From Stictocephala bisonia (taxonomy: Eukaryota > Arthropoda > Insecta > Hemiptera > Membracidae), in contig JAQJVL010000059.1 of NCBI GenBank assembly GCA_035578905.1, positions 1,054,001-1,118,000 on the forward strand: 64,000 nucleotides of DNA, in the 5' to 3' direction. The position numbers were made by a program, and so were the translations under genes. Positions 1 to 12,005 of the stretch are shown piece after piece. The stretch's first letter is position 1, and each line of letters starts with the position of its first letter. The notes under the pieces were generated by a model, which saw nothing but the letters and a program-made list of their open reading frames with translations, was not told where the DNA came from and searched no databases.

Positions 1-1240
1 CCGACGCACTCCCCCTACGGGGCTTGCTGTGTCAGTCCGATCGGACTGACATGGCAGCTAACGTGTTAGAGCAATAGGGCATGTGTTAATGCAATAGTAA
101 TCAAACTAACTTATCAGGAAGCGTTTTTTTTTTTTTGTTTTTTAATTAATTTTCTCAGACTAATTCAAGTTTTTAATGCCAAAAGCACCTTATCCAAGTA
201 GATTTGAAGCTAGACTGAAGTTCGAAACAACAGTCTTTTGATGTGTGTTCTTCAAATTCTCAGTGGACTTAGGTAGAAGAATCCACTTTTTTACATAAAA
301 ATCATTTACCAACAAAATAGGACCATAGTTAAATGGCTGATAGAGAGATTTTCATGCCCCCCCCCCCCATGAGTGGGGAGAACACACCTCTGTGATTAGG
401 CCTGAGAAGTTTCTCTCAAAGGCCAGTTCTTTATGTGTTATTTAGTTGACAGGAGATAAAAATTAATAACTACATTTTTCTGTTGATCTTATTGCTTTTA
501 ATCCTGCAGTACTCCTGGAACACCAATACTCGCACGTGCTACCATTGTAGCCCATGCAGTATTTTGTATTTCGACTAAAAAAACTGACTGTTCTAAGACA
601 GTGTTTCGAGACGTATCTTACATCAAATTCAAAGTTTGCAAGGAAAATATATATTTTCAATTACACAGGAAAAATGATTGCCAAATCCATGTCTTGCCAG
701 AATATAAGCAGTGTATCATTTTATATTTTATTCAATTTTGTGGTGTTATATTTGTATAAATTTTGCAAATTATTTTTTCCTGACTCACAAGGCTTTAAGT
801 ACTACTTCAATACTATACATAAAAAAAATAAATAAAAACTTTTAAATTTAAATTAGCATTCTAAACTCTAATAACGTAAATACCCGTGCGAGCTACAAGT
901 GTTGCTGACTACTCCTCATCCTCAGTTATCTGAGAAGAATGGCGAAATACAACGGTTGAGCTACACCTGTAGCCTGTGGGAGTTCTGCAGGGTTAATATA
1001 ATTATGTGAAAGTCAAGCCAAAGCACTTGGTTGCAGACCATGTACTAAGTGTAAGAGAAAGATTAATGGCAGTTTGAAGATTCTTTTATTGGGGACTTTT
1101 GAAAGCTATTCACATCTCAAGTGCCTTGCATTTACTGAGACTGAATACGAGTGCTTCAATTTATGCATCTTTAGATTTCACATGTTTAAAACACTGATGC
1201 CAATAAATGACGACTCAATTGTGACGTGTGATTTCGTTTG
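1..1240. other. No gene seen; palindrome and C-run
   Basis: AT-rich upstream sequence. Short open frames here (for example 554-835) show no recognisable domain or coding bias. It contains a 22 bp perfect palindrome at 30-51 and a C-run at 356-368. Confidence 0.4.
30..51. repeat. 22 bp perfect palindrome
   Basis: The inner 18 bp read CAGTCCGATCGGACTG, with GT/AC extensions that complete a 22 bp perfect inverted repeat with no spacer. It may be a chance palindrome, the end of an element cut by the window edge, or a binding site. Confidence 0.5.
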
Positions 1241-1249
1241 TGCAGTTAA

Positions 1250-1820
1250 CTTACTGGCTTAGCATGTGAGAGGTTTGAGTAATCAGACAAAGGATTGGTG
1301 ATACTCAGACTAATAAGTATAACCCAAAAAATAGGATAATTCTGAATTTAATGTTATTCTCATACAAAAAGTACATTCAGAACAATTATGGAATTGTTAT
1401 GTTCAATACTAAATTTTAAGAGTAAAAATATAAGACACAGTAAATATTTGAAGCAATAATAAAATAAGAATAAGATGCCCAACATCTTTGAATAGAATTT
1501 AAATCATCTAATTGATTACTCAGCTCAGTATTAAATTTGAAAAGAATTTTTTGCTAAGAATACAGATATAAGATTCAATACAATGTACAAATTTTAAAGA
1601 AATCTACTAAGTACAAAATGTATCCAACAATTTTATTAACCTGGGAGAAAGTAATAAATCCAGTAGACCCCACAATTGAGTTCGATATAAATATTATCCC
1701 AGAATAATTTACTGTAATGCTTCATAGTTTAAAATAAAATCTATAATAAAATCTCTTAACTTTAATCTTAAACAATTTACTCCAATAAAATATGTAACTT
1801 TCAATAACAAATTATGGATA
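1250..1820. repeat. Dispersed repeat, copy A (related to 51975-52880)
   Basis: Starts with GCTTAGCATGTGAGAGGTTT and stays collinear with the segment from 51982 through the stretches GAAGCAATAA, AATAAGAATAAGATGCC, TTTGAATAGAATTTAAATC and CAATTTACTCCAA. This is an unclassified dispersed element with no coding capacity. The 75 bp minisatellite begins about 60 bp after its right end. Confidence 0.6.
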
Positions 1821-1880
1821 CTCAGTAAGTCTTTACCTAAACAACTGCCTTGCCTTTTAGGCCAGGGAGGGACACACGGG

Positions 1881-3235
1881 CATTGAGAAATGCGCAAGTG
1901 CGTGTGTTGATGTACACAAGTCAGATTTAACGAAGTTGCTGGGGAGGACATGAGCATTGAGAAATGTGCAAGTGCGTGTGTTGATGTACGCATGTCATAT
2001 TTAATGAAGTTGCCAGGGAGGACACATGAGCATTGAGAAATGCGCAAGTGCGTGTGTTGATGTACACAAGTCAGATTTAACAAAGTTGCTGGGGAGGACA
2101 TGAGCATTGAGAAATGAGCAAGTGCGTGAGTTGATGTACGCATGTCATATTTAATGAAGTTGCCAGGGAGGACACATGAGCATTGAGAAATGCGCAAGTG
2201 CGTGTGTTGATGTACACAAGTCAGATTTAACAAAGTTGCTGGGGAGGACATGAGCATTGAGAAATGTGCAAGTGCGTGTGTTGATGTACGCATGTCATAT
2301 TTAATGAAGTTGCCAGGGAGGACACATGAGCATTGAGAAATGCGCAAGTGCGTGTGTTGATTTACGCAAGTCAGATTTAATGAAATTGCCGGGGAGAAGA
2401 CATGAGCATTGAGAAATGAGCAAGTGCGTGAGTTGATGTACGCAAGTCAGATTTAACAAAGTTGCCGGGGAGGACATGAGCATTGAGAAATGTGCAAGTG
2501 CGTGTGTTGATGTACGCATGTCATATTTAATGAAGTTGCCAGGGAGGACACATGAGCATTGAGAAATGCGCAAGTGCGTGTGTTGATTTACGCAAGTCAG
2601 ATTTAATGAAATTGCCGGGGAGAAGACATGAGCATTGAGAAATGTGCAAGTGCGTGTGTTGATGTACGCATGTCATATTTAATGAAGTTGCCAGGGAGGA
2701 CACATGAGCATTGAGAAATGCGCAAGTGCGTGTGTTGATGTACACAAGTCAGATTTAACAAAGTTGCTGGGGAGGACATGAGCATTGAGAAATGTGCAAG
2801 TGCGTGTGTTGATGTACGCATGTCATATTTAATGAAGTTGCTGGGGAGGACATGAGCATTGAGAAATGTGCAAGTGCGTGTGTTGATGTACACAAGTCAG
2901 ATTTAATGAAGTTGCCGGGGAGGACACATGAGCATTGAGAAATGCGCAAGTGCGTGTGTTGATTTACGCAAGTCAGATTTAATGAAGTTGCCGGGGAGAA
3001 GACATGAGCATTGAGAAATGAGCAAGTGCGTGAGTTGATGTACGCAAGTCAGATTTAATGAAGTTGCCGGGGAGGACACATGAGCATTGAGAAATGCACA
3101 AGTGCGTGTGTTGATGTACGCAAGTCAGATTTAATGAAGTTGCCGGGGAGGACACATGAGCATTGAGAAATGCGCAAGTGCGTGTGTTGATGTACGCAAG
3201 TCAGATTTAACGAAGTTGCTGGGGAGAACACATGA
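1881..3235. repeat. ~75 bp minisatellite, 18 copies, dimeric
   Basis: The motif CATTGAGAAATG recurs at 1881, 1955, 2031, 2105, 2181, 2255, 2331, 2407, 2481, 2557, 2633, 2709, 2783, 2857, 2933, 3009, 3085 and 3161. In the left part the spacing alternates 74 and 76 bp (GAGGACATGAG versus GAGGACACATGAG units). That gives a 150 bp higher-order dimer and long open frames on the minus strand. Those frames are repeat artefacts, not genes. Confidence 0.95.
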
Positions 3236-5635
3236 GCTCACTTTCTTCTCTTCTGGAGAGCTCACATTAGTTTAATGACCTGTTAAAAATATGAACTCAC
3301 CCTGTAGTGGTCTATAAAAAAAAGGTGGTGAAGTCGTACATGGTGGGTTCATCCCATTAATACTGATAGAGTGCTTAATGGTAACTTCTACTTATCATTT
3401 CCTAGACTAAAAGAAGAATAAGAAGTCCTTTTTATAGAAGACTATTTCAGGGTGAATGAAGCCTTTTTTCTGAACTATCAGAGTTTGTACCTTCTCTCCT
3501 TAGCAATAACACTAAAATGAGATTTGTAAGTTACAATTTACTGTAATGTATTAGCAAATATCATGCGTGCCTTTCATATTAACAGCTCTTTCTATTCATA
3601 AATATAGATTAACATCAACTAGTATTTTAAAACAAACCATAAAATTAAAACACTTAATTTCAACATTAATTGTAAAAAAATATTGTTTACAATTAAAACT
3701 GTAACTTTGGTTACAAAAATTTTTTTGACAGAAGTGATGTACAACAAAAATATATTTAAATGTTTGAGAATTAAAAGTAACTAATAATAATAAGAAGAAC
3801 ATAATATTTGAGGACAAAATAAGATTGGAACGTTATTTACAAAGTATCGTCTGGTAATTAATCTCCAACAAATTATGTTGGTGATGAAGTTGTTGATCCT
3901 TCAATTAAATGTAATCTACTACAAGTGGGGGTCATCAACTCAACCTTGACCAGCTTGTTGCCAAGTCTTCATTCAGGAGTACTGGATTTTAGGCTCTTGA
4001 TAAACTACCTTCTTGGCTAGGATTACGATGGTATTGAGTATAAATAAAGAGTTTTGATTACTGTTGTTGGTAAATAACATTACCAGAAAAGGGATGCAAA
4101 GGCTGCTGAAACTTTTGTGGAGCCTGCATTACTTCAATTCAAATTATAACCTTTCTTTGTAACAAGAAACACTATGGAAAGAGAGAAAAGACAATTTTAA
4201 AAAGCGCCACTGCGTTTATGAATGCGCTCGTTTGTCCTCTACTGACCACAACACAACTTAGGCATCAATAAAACAGTGCGCGTGTTGACCAATAGCCTAG
4301 AGAAACAAACTGCATTATCTCTAGGCAGTTGGACCAACGCATGCACACATTGACGCACTGAAAAATAAGCTGTCTAATGTGTTCGCACCTACTACCATCA
4401 ATGTGTTTCTATGCAGATGGTTAACGCACTGCATTTCTAATGTGCACACTGCATTCTCCTCAATACTCATGTGTCCCTGGCCTTAGGTAGGAACTATCAC
4501 AAGGAAGGCTGCCAGAGGCAGGCTGACTTCTCCCAAAAACCAGTCCAGAGGAGAACTCGATAATTGGTATTTGGGATAGGTGTTGCTATCTCTATGCAAT
4601 CAATGTATTCTGCTGCCTGTCTGCCAAAGTCAAGTACTACTTTCATAACTACTATGGAGCAATACTTGAAGAAGTGTCAAAGTATTGGGCATTTACAATT
4701 TTGGATTTCAAATAATATATAAAGTTATAAATAACTAAATAAATGTACATGGCTTAGTTTGTAAAATGAAGGAAATATATAAAAATTACTAAGTGTTACA
4801 GTTAAAACAAAATATGTTTAACAGAATGTTAAAACATTGACAAAGGTATGTTTGTAACACAAGTTAAGAGTGTTAAGTGAGGGAAAGAGCTGTTTCTAGT
4901 ATGTAAATCTCTTCTGATGACTTTCTACAGACTTCAGCTACAGCTAACTAAGAGCTTTTGATGGAAGGATAACCAAAGTCCTGGAGTTCCTCATAAACAA
5001 TGTACATTGAAGTTATGATGAGACTCACAGAGAACACAAATCTTTTGATAACTTGGTTTATGACCTTAAACATTCAGTGAAACCCTCTGATTCTGTTGTT
5101 AAGATTCTTGCATAGTATACGCAAAAGATAATTGCTGGATAAATGTCAGTTTCTCTGAATCATCTTGTGAAGATTAACCGTATTAAACCTGGTCCAGAGG
5201 AATCTGCTGCCCAAGTTTCTTGGTCAATGATGTTTGGAGAAGTGAATCAGCAATGGAGTTTTAATCCTACTTCATGGTCTGCTGTAAGTCAAGAGAGACT
5301 GTTATGTTCACCACTCAGAGATTTTAATTTCAGACAAGGGAGTACAATGGATGATGCAAAGTCTTCATCAGTCCCAACAGATACTAAGTCTTCTACCCTC
5401 TCTGCAACTAGAAGAGTTCTGCTATACAGCCTCAGTCACTGTCTGCAGTAATTTCTAGTGAGCTGGTGTTTTGTCAGTGGGTTTTTAAGCTATAGCTTAT
5501 TATGTGAAAGTAATAAGTAGTATCATATTAGAATATTTCACGTTCCCAAACTTTTATGATGAAAGTAATAAACCTAACGATATAGTAGAAAGTGAGTGTA
5601 TTTATTTAAGTCAACTGTCCAATGACAAAAACACT
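3236..5635. other. No gene recognised
   Basis: AT-rich sequence without splice-supported or domain-bearing frames. The 102-codon frame at 5143-5451 matches nothing I know. A G/C-richer patch at 4200-4470 carries repeated GTGCGCGTGT/TGACGCACTG-like words and the inverted pair CCTAGAGA/TCTCTAGG. Confidence 0.4.
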
Positions 5636-5639
5636 TTGG

Positions 5640-6600
5640 AAAATTGAACTCTTAATTCTGATTGCACTTTAGATAACACTTGCCCACTACAAGGAGAAGT
5701 TAGTAAATTAAATAGATAACTAAATTTTATCCACAGCAGCAGGAGGGTTTGGTCCTTACTCTGGAAACTCCCACTGTTAAGCCTCTTGGGCTGCACCTGA
5801 GACCTACCAACCCAGCAAAACGCTTTGTCAGCTTATTTAAATCAACATTTCAACCACCTTATAAAAAGGTTACATACAGGGCTGAATGGTATCAGAAGTT
5901 TCAAGGTCCTTCGCTCTCCTAACAGTTAAATGAGACAGTCATAGCTCTGCCAGTTGTGATGCCGGCTGGAATAGGTGAAATCTTCCTAAAATTTTTAAAA
6001 TACAGTTTTTGCTAGTACAGAAGCAAAATGTTGTCTTCTAACAGTCAGCAATGCCATATTGACAAGTGGCGACATACCCAAAGCTTTTAAAAGATCTAAA
6101 AGTAATAGCCGTTTCGAAGCAAGGAATGATCCAGATCAAGCTGAAAATTACCGCCCAATAGCTTTTTTAAGTGCCCGCTAAAAGTTGCTTAAGAAGCTAA
6201 CTTACAACAGAATATCACTTCTCAATTACAATTACATCATTCCTGTCGAACAAGCTGGACTCAGACCTGCTCGAAATTGTTGTGATAAGGTACTTTCTGT
6301 GACATCTTGAACGAGAATTCGTTAGAAAAGAAAAGAAAAACATCAGCAGCATTTGTATATCTTACAACTTAATTATGTGCCCTCGATTGTGCGATTTCTG
6401 GATTCCACTCTCAACAACAGGTTAATTAAAGTTTGTCTGGGTCGCAGTGGAAGTTATTTTAGGCACCTTAATAATGGACTGGCACAGAGCTTCTTGCTCC
6501 TCTTTATTCATTGTATATTCTGCTGAAATTTCCATCTCAAAGTCCAGAAAATTCATATATTGCTCTTGCAACTAAACACGTGTACATAAAAAACAGAAAG
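5640..6600 (+). pseudogene. RTE-like LINE reverse transcriptase relic
   Basis: Broken frames read SRRVWSLLWKL near 5735, then AENYRPIAFLSAR*KLLKKL near 6140, IPVEQAGLRPARNCCDKV near 6240 and RHLNNGLAQ near 6460. These match the order of RTE-type reverse transcriptases (NYRPIxLLS, then PVEQAGFRPGRNCxDQ, then the GxxQG region). Several stops and frameshifts are present and no endonuclease is seen. Not functional. Confidence 0.7.
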
Positions 6601-7139
6601 ACCACTTACACTTTATCTAGTCTTACTCAATAATAATTTTTTAACCTGGAAGCTGAAGCCCAATCAAAAATTACAGAAGTAACTTGCTTTCACCTGAGTA
6701 ATAGTCTAGCTAATAAAAAATTAAATATCTTTTTCCATAATGTTAGGCTAAAACACAATGAGCATCTACAGTCCTTGAGAATCAGTTTAGATAGATTTCT
6801 GTTTTAAAAGTCATCTACACAGAAATCAGTAGCTTAAGTGTAAACCATAACTAACATTGTGTCGCTGTATGTATCATCCATCTTGGGGTGTCAAATTACA
6901 AGTCCTGTACACTACAGCTTTGTTTTTGATTTACTCCATTATTATATATTGTGCTCCTACATGGTTTAACAGTACACATGTATGAGAGGTTGATGTATTA
7001 ATAATAAACTTCTTTATTGCCATTAATAATAATCAACAATTGTATATCATGCGTCAATAAATTAATATAATATTAATCAATGAAGGCAAATTAAGTATAA
7101 AGTCAAATTAATATTAAGATTCATCAGCCCCTCTCTCAT

Positions 7140-10100
7140 CTATATATATATATCATGATTTAAGAATTTGGCAACACTGTATAAAAGCTCCACCCATTAG
7201 CAGCCTTCTTAACTTTTTCTTAAACACTGTTTCGCTTTGTATATTAATCATATCGTGAGAGAGTTTGTTGATTAGCTTGGCTCCGACCTCAGATGGCAGA
7301 GCTTCATAAACCCGGAGTCTCCGTGTCCACCCCTAATCTATTTTTTTTTCATTAAAGGAGAGGCCGATCCTCCTTCTTAACCTTACTCTGCCCATTCCTC
7401 ATAGACTATTGATCTGTGCGAGGAACTTATTCAGACAGAGTAAGAGAGCGAACAGTACAGTAAAAGGTGAATATTACTGATAAATCTTCCAGTCTAGGCC
7501 GGATTCAAACCAGCGCTATCTCTAACCCAAGCTCAAAGTCCTGACGCCTTTGATCGCTCGGCCACCGGCTCACTCAACAATCATGTCTCTGCCCCCTCTG
7601 TTGTATCCGTGTACACATCTCCCTTGTACAAAATCTTTAATAGGTTTCGTCACAAAAAGCAGCTACATTTCTCAAGACAAAAATACTAGATGATATTTTT
7701 TGAACATATTGAATTTACATGAGTGTCCCAGGTCAGTCCCCTGTCAAGGTACATTCCAAGGAACTTAGTTTCATCGATAGCTGTCTCATTCAGTAAAACT
7801 GACGGACTGCACTCTTGGAGTGCTCTTCTACCTGAGAAATACATGAAATTAGATTTAGAATCATTTACGTGCAAATTTAATTTTGAGAAGAACTGTAGAA
7901 TTCAATTGGAATTTACAAAGCATTGCTGTTATAGTTCGCCACTATCATTTCCCTGAAAACAGAGGGTAGTGTCGTCTGCATATTGGATGTTTTGTCCAGA
8001 GTTTATTGAAGACTTGAGATCATTAACATATATCAAAAACGGAACTGGACTGAGAATCGATCCCTGGGGGACCCCACTTTTAATAGTCAATGCTTTAGAT
8101 GGGTATTCTCTCAACTGAACTTGCTGGGATCTGTTTTGTAGATACGACTCCAGCCACAAAAGTGGCATACATCGAACTACTTAACATAGAAATGAAAATT
8201 AAATGATCCACACAATCGAAAGCCATTGACAGGTCTATAAAAACGCTGAGCGTATTTTTTTTTTTTTTTTTTTTGCCTGTCTAAGCCTTTAACGATGGTT
8301 TCAGTGAGCTAAGCGACAGCTCCAATTGTTGAATTCCCTTTCCTGAATCCAAAATGTTCTTTGCTAAGAATATTGTATCTTTCAAGGAAGCGAAAGTAGC
8401 CATGCAAGAAACAAATTTTCAAACACTTTACTAAATGTTGGGAGAATTGAGACTGGCCTATAACTGTTTGCATACTGTGGATCTCCTTTTTTAAAACACG
8501 GGATACTTTTCTTCAAATTACTAGGGAAATTTCCAGTTTCAAATGAAAAATTAATAATCGCGGCCAAGGGGTGTGTGATTTTTTAGAAACAATCTCTAAG
8601 CCAAGTAGAGATTCCGTTAATATCCACTGAATGTTTGGATTTCAGGTTCCGTATGACCGCTGCCACTTCCTGCTCTTTAACAGGAGACAAGATCATTGAT
8701 GAGGCTATATTAGATATGGGTGTACCACAAAAAATGAAGCCTTCCCACCATTATTTTCGCCCACGTTTACAAAAAAGTTATTTAGCCCATCAGCCACCAA
8801 ACAAGGGTTGCTAACAATGTTTCCACATACCTTTAAGCAAACAGGCTGTGTTAGAGTTTTGGTTCCCCTTTGCTGATTGATTATTTTCCAAGACGTTTTT
8901 GACAGGTTTTCCGAATTTCTTAATTTATTCTTGACATGCTAAGCCTTTGCTGCTTTAATTACTTTCTTGTATGTTTTACTACTTTAAAAAAACACTTGTT
9001 AAACTCTGCACTAGTTGTGGTCTTAGAGTGTTGGTACATTTCTTTCAGTCTAGCTCTAGATTTCAAAATATCTTGAGTTACCCAATTATTTTGTTTGAAA
9101 TTATATTTTTGTTTTTTTTTTTTTTTTTTAGGGCAAGCCACGTTTACATAATACAAAAATGTGTTGTTAAAAGTATCAAATCAAACATGTCCTCAGCACT
9201 TATGGTGGAATTAAAGAATTTCCATTTCTCATTTTCTAAGACTGCACAAAGTAGCAATATTGGCTGGCCCGGAACACCGTCTGACGATCACATGCGCGGT
9301 ATGAGTCAGTAGTCAGTCAGGGTAACTAACTGTGCGTCATGATCAGAGACCGCCATAACTACTTGAGACACTTGCTACGTCAGGAATGTTTGTGATGACG
9401 TTATCGATTTTGTAGCAGAACTGAAAGTTACTCGTGTTGCCCAGTCAACCGACCAATGAAGATTGTACGTTTGTAGAAGATCACGAAATCTTCTAGTTTT
9501 GACGTTAGTTATGTCTAATACATTTCTATTAAATCACCCATTATTAAGAATTATTTCAGGCCATATCATTTTTCCAGCAAATGGTCCAGCATATCAATGA
9601 AGGTTTCAAAACGAATCAGGGGATATATATAGACCAAATAATAAACGTGTTTGTTCTAAAAATTTACAGGAATTAATGCAATTTCGAAACTTTTAACATT
9701 TGAATGGTCCTGGAAATCTGTACTGAAACCTAACGCTATTTTTTCAAACAGAGCAACTCCACCACATCTAACTACATACCGGAAGAATGAACCAGCAAGG
9801 ACATAATTTTGGAGTGTGAAAATTTGGATTTTAGTATAGTTGAAATTATGCTCTGATATAATTAGTACATCTGGTTTAATTTCAGCATACATTAGATTCA
9901 AAATATCGATTTTGTTCATGGCTGCATGGGCATTTAGGTGTAAAATAGTGAATTTGTTTTTTTAATCTGAGTTAAGCTTGTCACGCCTAGGTACTGAGAA
10001 AGGTGCCGACTTGTCAATATTATGAAGATACTAATTTACAAGGTCTAAAAAATGTATGTTTTCTGGTGCCAATCTCTCATCGTCTGTGCTCGGTTGGCTG

Positions 10101-10720
10101 AAGGACGTTGAACTCCACGTGCTACCCTCGCCATAATCTGATTCTGCGGTTGAAGTTGGCGATAGACTCGACGTACATTTTACTGCCTCCTCGTAGCTGT
10201 CAAACGGAAGGGTGAAGGGTCTCATCTCAACTCTCGGCAATTAGGAGCCTCCACTGCCATTGTTGTTGGCGACAACATTTGGAGGTTTCAGTGACGGGTC
10301 TTCAGCTGTATTAGCCTCAGGTGGCTGAGATCTTCTACGCTTGTTGATCACCATCAAGATCTTCTTGCATAGAGCTGCTTTGCCTAGCCCGTTGAGGTGT
10401 TGCCCGTGCCTGGTGAAAATGTGTCTGCTAAGTCTTCTAATATCCACAATATCTGTACTGATGTTTTGCAACTTGTGTTCTTCTTTGTTAAAAAATCTTA
10501 TTTACTTATTAATATTGGAACTGTATGGAAGGTCGTGCCGGTGAAACAAAATGACAATAATATGATATTTATCAGACTCAGATTGTAAATGGCGTTTTAA
10601 TTGTCCCACCAAGTCTTCAGAATGACTGTTGTCTGTTCTGTGCCTTCCTACGTCGTTGTTTCCAGCAATAATTCAACCACTGAGTCTGTGTTAATTAGAT
10701 ATTGTGACATCTTTTTCCAG
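7140..10720 (-). pseudogene. Decayed LINE (CR1/Jockey group) with SGNH-type ORF1, EN and RT
   Basis: Read from high to low coordinates. At 10690-10350 a frame gives IVVIAGNNDVG, then HIFTRHGQHLNGLGKAALC, the GxND block and the C-terminal H-containing block of an SGNH hydrolase, as carried by ORF1 of some CR1-like elements. At 9960-9660 lies the start of an APE-type endonuclease (FTILHLNAH, then KPDVLIISEHNF). At 8570-7680 lies RT ([36 protein letters not shown]). At about 7300-7190 lies the C-terminal tail EVGAKLINKL, then a FKKKLRRLL motif. Stops and shifts are frequent, so the copy is dead. A SINE-like segment lies inside it at 7430-7575. Confidence 0.8.
7430..7575 (-). mobile_element. tRNA-derived SINE candidate inside the LINE relic
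   Basis: On the minus strand the head reads GCCGGTGGCCGAGCGATCAA (A box TGGCCGAGCGATC) and, about 50 bp on, GGTTTGAATCC (B box). This spacing and the long variable-arm-like interval resemble a Ser/Leu tRNA. The 3' body runs towards 7430. It interrupts the LINE between its RT core and its C-terminal tail. No clear target duplication was found. Confidence 0.6.
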
Positions 10721-10729
10721 TTTTCTAAA

Positions 10730-11812
10730 ATATGTTTGATGCACGCACCTGGATTAGAACAACCAAATGTACACTTACAGCTCGCTAAACAGGGCAGCGA
10801 GAGCTGTAAATGGCTCACTCATAGAAACTCTTGTACCATGGCTTCCAGGCTGTGCAAAGTAGCTCCTCCAGATAAACAACGCAAAAATCCACTATTTAGA
10901 GGTTTAAAGAGCTCATCTACTCCGAATCTCCACATTTTTCAAGATAGCCCAGAACGTCCTGGGTAACTTAAATCTATAAAACCACCTCTTATACTAACGT
11001 CCTGGGCATGGACTTGGGATATGTTCAACAGTCAGAGTATATTAGATACCCTGGGTTGTGGTTCTGTCACCAAGCCCACCATGTCTAGACTCCGTGGCCC
11101 TTTGTGCCCCGAGCCAAGCAACAGTGTCACAAGATACCAGTCCCCCCTACGAAGGACAGGATCTCCCCGAGTTTAGCCCTTTTGATATCCGCTGTTCTGG
11201 AAAATCATTACCCAGAGTCGTATGTATACACTTAGTTTATAAAGTGTCCACTTTTAGTTATGTTTTCTTGAGGTATGCAGTAATGCAATAGAAAAAGTAG
11301 GGCATACTGTGATTAATTTAATGCTAGTATAACTAAAGAGTAATTTTAACAGCTCTACTTAAAGAAAAGAAGACATGAGTGAGAGCACACGCCGAAAATG
11401 TATTAGAGTCAATAAGCCTGGCCAGCGAGATTCACAGTACTTACTAAACAGTAAAACAGTATCGTATTGTTTGACGTTCAGGTTGCAACCTGTGGTAAGG
11501 ACTAAGGAAGGTGAGGGTGAGTCACTGCTTCCCCTTCTGCACGGGGCCCGTGAGCGAGAACGACCAGTGCCTAGCAGGCACCACGGTTCTTAAAAATTTA
11601 TCACAGCCGCACCACCACGCTCAGTGTTGAAAATTTGTTTAGAATGAAGCTGAACTAATCATTCTCTGCATATTAAGCACGTTGATCAAAACAGCAGGTG
11701 TAAAGCATTTGAACTTAATCTGTCATTTTAATTTTTAACAACGAACGTACATTTTTAGTACTGGGATGTTTTTAATATTGCCCTGCAAAAGAGCCAAAAA
11801 CGGCCTGGCACC
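10730..11812. other. No gene recognised
   Basis: May include the 5' part of the LINE relic (minus strand), but nothing is recognisable. The frame 10601-10966 (+) is the reverse of the SGNH frame plus unknown sequence. The frame 11375-11593 has no domain. Confidence 0.35.
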
Positions 11813-12005
11813 TATATATATATATATATATATATATTAACAAATGCATATATATATATATGCATTTGTCCCCCCCCCCCCGATGTGGCAACTGGGGGCG
11901 GAGCAAATGCATAGGAGCACGGACTTATAGGGGGCTCGGCCTGATTCGTCGGCCGGGCCCCCTGTAAATCCGGGCCCCTATGCATTTGTCCCCCCCCCAG
12001 TTGCC
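11813..12005. repeat. TA microsatellite and GC-rich fold-back
   Basis: (TA)n at 11813-11836 is followed by AAATGCATATATAT/ATATATATGCATTT, then a C-run. After that comes a stem whose arms read GGCAACTGGGGG...GCAAATGCATAGG and, inverted, CCTATGCATTTG...CCCCCAGTTGCC. A GGGGGCTCGG/CCGGGCCCCC inner stem lies around ATTCGTCGG. A MITE-like terminal structure is likely. Confidence 0.7.

Noticed and set aside
1709..2949. Long minus-strand frames with MRISQCSCVLPGNFIK-type repeats
   Set aside because: They are translations of the 75 bp minisatellite. The 150 bp dimer is a multiple of three, so frames stay open by arithmetic; there is no start context, splice site or known domain.
5143..5451. 102-codon open frame
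   Set aside because: No domain, no splice support and no codon bias that I could see; neither strand gives a recognised protein.
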